Source: Hysterangium stoloniferum (taxonomy: Eukaryota; Basidiomycota; Agaricomycetes; Hysterangiales; Hysterangiaceae). From it: a stretch of 64,000 bases of DNA. The position numbers and the translations under genes were made by a program. This document shows positions 55,173 through 64,000 of this stretch, piece after piece. The notes beneath the pieces are model-generated. The model was not told where the DNA came from and ran no database searches. It was given only the letters and a program-made list of their open reading frames with translations. The stretch spans positions 59,081 through 123,080 of the forward strand of contig WHVD01000211.1 in the NCBI GenBank assembly GCA_015178975.1. The letters are read 5' to 3'. Within the stretch, counting starts at the first letter, position 1. The number at the start of each line of letters is the position of its first letter.

Positions 55173-57238
55173 TCCATACATAAAGTGCAAGTACAACTTG
55201 CATGACCCATTGGAAGATTGAGGGGCCATTCCTCAGGCTGAATGGCATTCATTTAAACTCCTGCAGTCCTCTATGGAATCTGAAGGTGGTGTTCAGTTTA
55301 TCTTCTTCTAACATCTCCAGCTGGGTGGATCCAGCCAGCATGTTAATGGAGGACAGAAAATTGGATCCAGATAGTGCCTGCATTATTTCTGATTGGTGTA
55401 ATAATGGAAACTCATTGGGAATAGTAAGACTGTTTAATTTTCAATAGTCTATCACACCTCAGGGTTTGTCATTGTGATAGACAATGAAGGCTGGTGCCCC
55501 CCACAAGCTCCTGGATGATTTGATGACTCATTGTTGGAACCAAGTGTCAATCTGTTTATCAATGACCTTCCCATTAGCTGGAGAGGTCTGAAACATTGGC
55601 ACTGAAATTGGTTGTGCATCATCCTTCAATGGGATGCTGGCCTTAATATTGATCTGTCCTAGTCATCCATCAACTCCAAACCCATGAATATTCCTAGTCA
55701 ATACAAAACTAAGGTGAGGCAAGATGTCAACAGGAATATTGGGTCCTACGTTAACTAGTTTATGAAGGTCCTCAGAGCAAAACTACTCAGTAGTAGTGAC
55801 TTCCAAAGTCTTAGTACCCACAGGGTCGAAATCATCCATCACTTTGCACTTGAAGGATGGTTTGAATGATTGGAGGTTAAGCACTCAGTCCTCCTCTATC
55901 CTGGAGAGACTTTCAATGAGATGAGCAATTTGTGTTCTGGTTGACTGCATGATTTGTTTCTCAGTTGGCAACCTAGGTTTCTGTGCCTGCTTGTTGGCAT
56001 CATGGGTTAGACTGATAGTTTCTCCCCTTCTGATAATTCAGGGCATCAAGGACAGGTTAGCAAGGGGTATAACAGCCTTTTCTTTAGAGATGGCAATGGT
56101 AGGAGCTACAAGTATAGTTCTATCCTCATTTTTCAGAATAATCCCTTCAACTATCCATTCATTGCCTATGAGATCTTCAACACAAATGGGTATCAGTCTT
56201 GCTGATTCCAATTCAATCATGCAGTCCTCCTCCAGTGCTCGTGTGACTCTCTCAGTGTGCACTCCCTTGTCCAGTTTGGAAGTCAGCTTAGGTCAATCAT
56301 CAGAATGTTCCTCAAAAGGAGCTTTGCTAATTGAGAAGGTTAGAGTTTGAGGAGCTAGCCAGATAGACCCTGCCCTCCCAGAGAGGATGAGTCTGGATCC
56401 TAACAGTTGGTCTCTCAGAGTCCTGATTTTGTAGTTCACATGGAAATCTTCCCCTAACAGGATTGGTAATGTCATTCCTCTGATGACCTAGGTTTTGGCT
56501 GTGAATCCTAATCTTAATGAGCTCAGTAGAGTCCAGATCTCCTATATGTATGTCCTACATGCAGTGCAGAGATTCCTATGGAGGGTTCCTTTTTTTGATA
56601 GATAATGGTTGTGTCTTTCATTATTTGGCTAGATCGAGGGTATTGTATTTTAGGCCTCTTACTTTCCTTCTCCAATGCTAGTTTGATGTCTCTTCTGGCA
56701 TGTCTGCTACTCAGTTCCATATGAGTGTCCCCTTGGGATAGATCATTGTCTCCCTCTTCCAAGCCTGAATCCTTGCAAGTTATCAGCATAGGCAATGGCC
56801 CAAAGTTGAAAGGGAAAGATTCCTCTTTCAATTCCTTTGATTGAGAGGGATCCTCTATGAGATAATCCTCACTGATGTGTTTGGGCCAGTTAATTAAAAT
56901 TTCTTCATCTATGACTTCCTCCATCTCCATGGTCAGTAATTTGAGCTGTTGTGAATTCTCTCTTTGCATCAGACCTTTAAAGTTCTGACAATGAGCATTT
57001 AGCCAATCTCCCTTTTCGAGAAAGTCATGATCTGATATCAATATATATACTTCCACTATTTCTTTCATGTTTGAACTAAATCCTGCCTCTATGGCAATAT
57101 CATCTTCTAATCAAGGGATGTAGGTGGAAATGAAAATCAATTTGTTATCAATGTTATTTACTTGTCCTTGTGTGCTCAATCCATGAACCACTTCATACAA
57201 CCTCTGATCTTCAGCTTCCTTGACAGGATTCTGCATGG

Positions 57239-57865
57239 TGTGAGAGGTATGGTGAAATACACTCAGGAAATATAGTCGGATGAGCTCTTACTATATCTCC
57301 TTTATTATTTCTATTTTCTCTCTTTTATTATATCTATAATTAGTTCGACGACCTATGTATGCGGTACATCGACTCTTGTGGGCGCACACACAGACTTATG
57401 TATTCTAGCGCCCGTAGTTTAGAACTCAGACACTTTTTACACCGCAACCACGACTTACCCAGACACCCGTTAGTGTCCTGTAAGTTGTGATTGGTGTATC
57501 GTCTCGACCGTGACAGATGGGCTTTAGCTACTCATTCAAACTGAGTTTTGAACTGTATCAGTCAAAACTCAATCCTTATCTCAACTCGCGTGGACTACAT
57601 CCACGCTACTCTATTATTTGACTCTCTACTACTCTACTTGCACTCGAGCAGTTGTCCAGAATCGCACTTAACCAGTCGATTCTGCTTATTCGTTCTAGCT
57701 ATCTACCTTACTTTAGATAGCTACTTCTCTCTACCATATTGAACTAAGTAGTCAATACACGTTCGGTCCGTATTAGACTTAGACAGTCAATACATTGTGG
57801 TATCATACCTCAACGGTCGATATTCTTCGTATATAGAACAGTTAGAACTTCTACCACTCTTCACA
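57239..57865 (+). repeat. 5' LTR of Gypsy A
   Basis: 627 bp, TGTGAGAGGTATGG...CCACTCTTCACA. The solo LTR at 7962-8435 shares the ends and several interior blocks. Confidence 0.88.
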
Positions 57866-57866
57866 G

Positions 57867-57882
57867 TGGTGATCCGAGCTGG
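57867..57882 (+). other. Primer-binding site of Gypsy A
   Basis: TGGTGATCCGAGCTGG begins two bases after the LTR end, as expected for pairing with a tRNA 3' end. I did not assign the tRNA. Confidence 0.6.
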
Positions 57883-57941
57883 ACCGCTCTTTCCCTACGA
57901 AGAAAAACATTTATTTTAACTATCAAATTCTAAACACGTAA

Positions 57942-59683
57942 ATGACCACTGGCAAGAACCAAACGCCGAGATCCTCTGTGACCCCGAGTAGTTCAAAACC
58001 TTGTCAAAGACCTGCAAGTCTGGAACCACCCCGTAACGTCACCATGAGGAAGTCTTCGTTGACTTTTCAAAAACCAGCTCCTCCTGGAAGTCCCGTCAAA
58101 GCAGTAGCTGGACCGTCAACGGATGTCCCTCCAAGTCCACAAGAAGAACACCCGTCAACTGAACAGTTGAACGTCCCCAGAGCTAAGGTCGAAATTACAC
58201 GTGCTTCTGAACCCGTTCTCTCGTTCCCGCCTAAACAGGTCATCCTTAAGCAATTCTTTAGGGGTCATATGATTTACGCCCAGCCCATTGACTTACAATG
58301 GGATGCATACTACGCCGACTGAATTTCTATGGATCAGGTTACTCCCTTTGTGGAGGAGTACAATACGGACTACCCCCTCTTACCGGTGACTGTAGCAGTC
58401 TGGTTAGGTCATTATCAGGCTATTTTATCAGCGCAGGATCTATTCTTACGACCTGGAACCCTTGAGGACTTGACTCGCTACGATTCCCGAATGGTTGAGT
58501 GAAGTTACTTCTGTTATGGAAGGAGGGAGGACGGTTCTTAAACAAGAGGTGTTCTCTTCATTCCTCGAAGCGCTCCGCACACACGATGACGCGTTACAAA
58601 TCCTTCACGTCCTACTCGGTGGGGATCACATTGTCCCCAAAGTCAACTACCAGTATATATACATTCGGATGCTGGAGGAGTCTCTTAACGGGATTACTCA
58701 GAATTCTTCGTTTGTGTATTTCACTTTAAGGGGTCAGTTAAGGCGAAATCAGAGAAGACTAGATAAGATGGTTTTGGAAGTGCTTTACCCTTATGGTGAT
58801 TCCATCCAGGTACCCGATTCGCCCATCTCCACAACAAGTTCATTTGTTCGTACCCTGAATGGATCTTCCGACACTCGTTTCCTTCATTCGCTCAATCGTC
58901 CCATTATTTTGCAAGACTTCCCATCTGACATGAGGATGCAGGTGGCGGAACGTCTTCAGGAAAAAGGAATGGAAATATGCATCCCCCTCTATCAGCCTCA
59001 ACCTCGTCGACCTTTGAATACGGTCGAAATCGAGAGAGGGATCGCGACAGAACCTAGCCCTACCCCCCAACAGGAAATTCACCGCTCTCACGTCATGTTC
59101 GAACGAATCCCTGGCAATACGAACGTGGGTGATGAACCAACTACGACTAGAAATCAATCAGTTGCCAACAGGGGTCGACCGTCTTTCTCCACTGCATTCA
59201 CCGAGGGTATAGCTGGTCAGGTTGCTGGTCGAGGATTGCTGAATCCAGTCGATCCTCGCCATTCCCTGCCGATCTCCTCCAACCCTTTTCTGCCATCAGG
59301 AGGACCTCCTAGTAATTCATCTGGGAGTTCTAGTACCTCAAGCTATGGAGGGAATTCGGGATGTGGGGCGTCACGGTAGAGTACCTAACTCTCCCTTTCA
59401 AACTCCGATGCAGCCTCGAGCCAGCACGCCTATCGATGACTTACCTAAGGATAAAAGGATCACTCTTAACACCAATGACATCAAGATCAAATGGTCAGAC
59501 CTTCCTGAATACAATGGGACCCAATCCAAGGCGTTGGATTACATCATGGACATTATGAGCCTCTCGGAGATCTCTGACTCCATGAGTACATTGTTGGGAG
59601 TTGCTCTGCCAAGACGACTCACCGGCGGTGCTAAGATCTGGTGGAGCACCCTAGACCGTGAACATCGCACTGAATTTAGTTGA
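57942..59683 (+). pseudogene. Gypsy A gag, two frame breaks and CGA-to-TGA stops
   Basis: ATG at 57942 (MTTGKNQTPRSSVTPSSSKP). In-frame TGA at 58320-58322; the frame shifts near 58500, continues at 58495-59379, and shifts again near 59345-59379 into KDKRITLNTNDIKIKWSDLP, and ends at TGA 59681-59683. The Pro/Ser-rich start, an LGHYQAILSAQDLF segment and the WWSTLDREHRTEFS core agree with a Gypsy capsid. The same frame continues into pol after the last stop. Confidence 0.8.
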
Positions 59684-62600
59684 TCTCACAGATCGTTTCT
59701 TTGGGGCATCGTAGAAGGATTACTAGGAACTCATTGGCGCAAATCCTTGGCTCTAGAATGGGAAGCCATGAAGTTTCGACAGGCCGGTCACAATCATGAG
59801 ACACCCGTTCATTACATTCAGCGAAGGGTCAAGCTCTATCGATTCTTGTATGGGTTCCACCAAAACCGGAAAGACGAAACACACAGACTTAGCCTGACAC
59901 TACCCACGGAATGGCTTTATCTTCTACAGGGACAACCTATCAACGACATCATGAGCTTACAGACTTACGTGAACAATTTACAAGAGGCTCTGATTAACGC
60001 TTGGGTTCAAACACATCGAGAACGTTATCGGTTTCAGAAACCCAGAGTCATGATTGCCGAGAAAAATGAGTCAGATCCCTGGCATGAGGAGGAGCACTCT
60101 GGAAAAATCGACTCCACTAATCGAGGCCACGTCCTCCTCGGTGAACTCGAGGATAAAACCGTCCCTAGGAGATCGAACGCTAAGCAGGGTAAGAAACACG
60201 GCAAGTTCTTTTTCAAACAAAGTGACAAGAAAAGCATCGCCAAGCCTCCGAAGGAGTGTTGGATTTGTGGGAGCTTAGAGCATTTCAAGATCGACTGCCC
60301 CCATGTGGGCAGGATGTCGCACTATGTCTCTATTAACAAGTGCTCCGCGCAGAACCCAATGGAGGAGGCAGAGGATCAAAGGGCTTATGAAACGGTTTAT
60401 GGATTAAGTGTACAGGGACAAGTACATAACATTGATGAGGAATTGATTTTCATTTCTGTCTACCTTCCTCAGCCAGAGGACAACATCATTTCAGATGTGA
60501 AAGCATCCTCGAATGAGAATGAGACATCGCAAGTTTATGTTTCTATATCAGACCATGATTTTCTCGAGAAAGGAGACTGGCTAGACGCTCATCGTCAGAA
60601 TCATGAAGGTCTGACTGAGATGAGAGTTTTATCGCAACCTGAACCTCCCACCATTGAGGAAATCGTCGACGAGGACACATTTGCGAACCGATCTAAGGAA
60701 ATAAGTCAGACCTACGTCATAGAAGACCCCTCTGAGTCAGAGGGATCGGAGGAGGAGAGCTTCCCCTTCGACCCAGGGCAATTACCCGACTTAATTCCTT
60801 GCGATGAGTTAGACTCTGAAGCGGACGACTCTATTTCGAACGCTCCCAAAGTACCTAATGGTAGACGTATCAGGAGGGACATCAAACTGGCTGCAAGAAA
60901 AGAAAGCAAAAGACCTAGAATTCAATACCCCCGATCCAGTCGACTTATGAAAGAGGATTCGACTATTATCTATCGCAGAAGGGACCCTCCAGGTGGATAT
61001 TCCAGTATTGGGATTTCAGCATTACACGTCTACGGACACGTAGGAAATTCAGAAGCCTCAAATCCTATTAAAATCAGGTTGGATGCCGGAGCTGACCTCT
61101 CCTTAATCTTGGAGGATTTCTATAAGGAACTAGAAGACCACCCTAAACTCAAGCAGGGACTCAAGCTGCACCTCGTACAACTTACCGGTAATGCCAAAGT
61201 ATTAGGATACATCAACGTCCCCATTTATCTCGAGGACGACACTGGTATACTCCTCAAATTTACCGCCGAGATGTACGTTGTCCGAGGTATGACCATCCTG
61301 ATCCTTCTTGGAGAAGACTTTCATGTGAACTATGAGATCGGGACACTGCGAGACCAACCGCTGGGTTCCAGATTGATTTTGCCTGGGAGAGCAGGATCTA
61401 TTCCAGCCAGTTCTTCCAAGGAGCCGCAGCCTTTAACCTTTTCGATTAGCAAGATCCCCTTTGAGGAATTAGCCAATGACTTGTCTGAATTGACTTCCAA
61501 ACCAGACAAAGGAGTGCGTACTGAAAGAGTCGCACGGGCCTCACAAGATTGTACTATAGAACCGGAATCAGCTCGATTAGTACCAATATTTGTAGGAGAT
61601 CTTATTGGTGACCAATGGATAGTTGAGGAAGTTGTCTTGCAGAACAATGATGGGAGTATACTAGCTGCTCCCACCACCACCATCTCTAGGGAACGTGCTG
61701 CGATACCTCTCGCTAATCCCTCTCTGACACCAAGAATCATCAGACGAGGGGAAACCGTTGGATTAATTCACGATGCGAACAAATGGGCCCAGACTCCTAG
61801 ATCTTCGACTGAGAGGGCATCGATGCAGTCGACGGCAACCAGGATCGCCCATCTCGTCGAAAGTCTATCAAGAATAGAAGAGGAATGTGTCCTTAATCCT
61901 CAATTCTCCGGACTGCCCCCAGAATGGGAACTTGCAGATGATTTCGACCCAGCAGGTCCTAAAACGTCAGAGGTTGCCACCACGGAAATGTTTCGTGCGG
62001 AAGACCTGCATAAGCTGGTTAACTTAGGACCTGACATCCCTACCGAAGTCTCCTCCCGCTTGGAGTCGGTATTAACTAAGAATGTCCTAGCTTTCGGCGT
62101 AGATGGGCGACTGGGACAAGTGGATGTCAAGGTCAATGTCCCATTGAAAGAGGGCGCGCAACCTATTTCAATGTCAATGTTCCCAACCTCCCCAGCTAAT
62201 AGGAAAGTCATTGATGAACAAATGGATACTTGGTTCCAACAGGGAGTAATCGAACCGTCCAAGAGTCCTTGGGGGGTGCCAGCCTTTGTCGTCTATCACA
62301 ACGGGAAACCACGAGTAGTGATCGACTATAGAAAGTTAAACAGTCTAACAGTTCCCGACGAATTCCCGCTGCCACGCCAGTCGGAAATCATGCAAGCGCT
62401 TTTGGGCTCCAACATCTTATCTTCCTTCGATGCACTAGCCAGTTTTACCCAACTTGAAATGTTAGAGGAAGACAAGCCGAAGACCGCCTTCAGATCCCAT
62501 CGAGGACTGTGGCAATTCAGGAGAATGCCCTTTGGACTTCGTAATGGACCTTCTATATTCCAAAGGGTTATGCAAACCGTACTTGCACCTTACTTATGGA

Positions 62601-64000
62601 TATTCTGTCTGGTTTATATTGACGACATCGTGATCTTTTCTAAGACATGGGACGATCATCTAGAACATTTAGATCAGGTTTTACAAGCCATAATTGCCAC
62701 GGGAATCACTCTCTCGCCCAAAAAGTGCTATGTAGGGTATAATTCGATTCTACTACTAGGACATAAGGTGTCTAGACTCAGCTTTTCGACCCATCAAGAA
62801 AAGGTCGCCACTATATTAGAATTGGCTACGCCTTCTAAGATAGTGGATCTTCAACGTTTTCTAGGAATGGTTCTGTATTTCTCTGCGTACATACCATTTT
62901 ACTCCTGGACGGTCGCTCCACTTTTCAACCTCTTGAAGAAAGGAGTTCGTTGGAATTGGGATTCTGAACACGCCTGAGCTTTTGAGGACATCAAGGTTGC
63001 GTTGAGCTCCACTCCAGTACTCGGACACCCCGCAAGCAGTATGCCTTACCGGTTATACACGGACGCTTCGGACTTTGCGCTAGGATGTTGTCTCCAACAA
63101 ATACAGAAAATGGCGCTTAAAGACCTTAAGGATACGAAAATTTATTCCCAAGCACGAGCAGCCTTCGATCAATCATGAGACGTGCCCATCTTTGTTACTC
63201 GTTACAAAACCAAAGAGCTGGAATTCACCTGGACGGATTCCTGGGCCGCAGATTTTGATGACACCAGTGTCACGGTCGAACACGTTATCGCCTACTGGAG
63301 CCGTACGCTCAAGAAAGCAGAATGTAACTATTCAGCCACAGAGCGAGAAGCGTTAGCCACTAAAGAAGGATTAGTCCATTTCCAGCCCTTTATCGAAGGC
63401 GAACATATCCTTCTGATCACTGACCATGTGGCATTACAATGGGCCAGATCTTACGAGAATACTAATCGTCGACTGGCCACATGGGGGGCAGTATACACTG
63501 CATACCCTGGTCTGGAAATCCTACATAGAGCAGGACAAATACATAGCAACGTTGACCCACTGTCCAGATTTCCTCGAGTACTGGACTATGCTAGCCCTGC
63601 GAGGGACGACCTTTTACTGATCGTAGTGGATTCTTATAACTGGAATAACGATGAGACGTTATGGGAGAACAAACCAGCGGAAAAGGCCGTCTTTCTCACT
63701 CATCACGAGTTAGTCAAACCAGTCAGAACCATGGAAGAGGTCCCCCAAATGAAATGGGATTTGCACAACCTCCCCAGAAATGATGAAACCGATGAAGCGA
63801 ATTTTACTCTCTCTAATCCACAATTGCTTATAGAGATCGACGAAAATTACGCTAAGGAACTTCGCGATGGATATCAGAAGGACCCTGCCTTCAGAAACTA
63901 TTACGCCACCGATCCCATTTCTCCAAACATGGTAACTACTCCTTCGCATTATTTCATCGGCAAGAATAAGCTATTGTTCTTTCGAGATTCGGACTGGAAA
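59684..64000 (+). pseudogene. Gypsy A capsid end, zinc knuckle, protease, RT and RNase H (partial)
   Basis: Open for 1076 codons at 59747-62977. Zinc knuckle CWICGSLEHFKIDC (60259-60300). A long acidic linker. Protease RLDAGADLSLILEDFY (61077-61125). RT: GVPAFVVYHNGKPRVVIDYR at about 62265, LVYIDDIVIF at about 62610 with an intact YIDD. A TGA at 62975-62977 replaces Arg in EHARAFEDI; RNase H: YTDASDFALGC (63055) and ECNYSATEREALATKE. A second TGA near 63177. The integrase begins at the window edge. Apart from point nonsense, the enzyme is nearly intact. Confidence 0.92.

Larger units (their letters stand above)
53105..57238 (-). pseudogene. Gypsy B, decayed relative of Gypsy A, truncated at both ends
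   Basis: Minus-strand reading follows Gypsy A step by step: ENPVKEAEDQRLYEVVHGLS-like at 57230, SDHDFLEKGDWLNAH at 57040, RRDIKLALEKESKRPKIQYP at 56680, LLGEDFHVNY at 56450, SARLIPICVEDLIGNEWIV at 56200, RT pieces 55700-55185 and 54160-53960, RNase H to 53150. About 180 bp covering the protease active site is deleted near 56480-56520. Many stops. It is CpG-poor compared with A. Split by the insertion 54147-55172 and by Gypsy A at 57239. Confidence 0.85.
57239..64000 (+). mobile_element. Ty3/Gypsy element A, 5' LTR to RNase H and beyond, runs off the window
   Basis: Inserted into Gypsy B at CATGG (57234-57238; the right duplication is outside the window). LTR 57239-57865, then primer-binding site, gag, pol. 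The right end, including any antisense accessory gene and the 3' LTR, is not visible. It is the least decayed retroelement here. Confidence 0.92.

Overview
This window looks like a transposon graveyard from a filamentous basidiomycete, probably an Agaricomycete. The reasons are short spliceosomal introns of about 47-65 bp, chromodomain Ty3/Gypsy elements, a Plavaka-type (CMC/CACTA-like) transposase, a PIF/Harbinger two-gene element, Tc1-like elements and a fungal WD40 gene. The species cannot be named from the sequence alone. I saw no rRNA, tRNA or CRISPR.

Layout. The backbone of the left two thirds is an old minus-strand Gypsy element (D). Its 3' LTR is at 3269-3861, its integrase is in pieces at 5235-5979, 7587-7816 and 37924-38214, and its RNase H, RT, protease and zinc knuckle lie at 39484-42097. 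It was interrupted by a Tc1-like element (5980-7584, TA duplication), by a 30.1-kb Plavaka element (7817-37923, TCA duplication, arms of about 0.9-1 kb) and by a long solo LTR (38215-39478, GTCCT duplication). The integrase reading continues across the Plavaka gap. The Plavaka element was itself hit by a complete Gypsy (G1, 10397-17377, CTCCC), three solo LTRs (7962-8435, 17706-18427, 29780-30498) and a Harbinger element (22043-27710, ATT). Its own content is a multi-exon transposase (minus, about 36170-32472), two unfamiliar minus-strand coiled-coil or acidic genes, and an eight-exon WD40 gene that is cut by one of the solo LTRs.

Right part. An old Copia (C1, pieces at 42640-43009 and 49837-50146) is interrupted by a second Copia (C2, 43010-49836), which carries a rearranged G1-family fragment inside its RNase H. 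From 50147 to about 53100 lies the only stretch that looks like host DNA, with a protein-kinase-like gene (51026-52200, minus). After it comes a decayed minus-strand Gypsy (B, 53105-57238). A better-preserved member of the same family (A) starts in it at 57239 and runs off the window end.

Themes. (1) Two different chromodomain Gypsy families carry, antisense and between pol and the 3' LTR, a spliced accessory gene with a Zn2Cys6-like cysteine pattern; one family has two copies. (2) Nearly all in-frame stops in the retroelements are TGA where arginine (CGA) is expected, which suggests CpG deamination or a RIP-like process. (3) Many junctions can be resolved to the base through target-site duplications, so the order of insertions can be read. 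Coordinates of introns and joins were worked out by eye.
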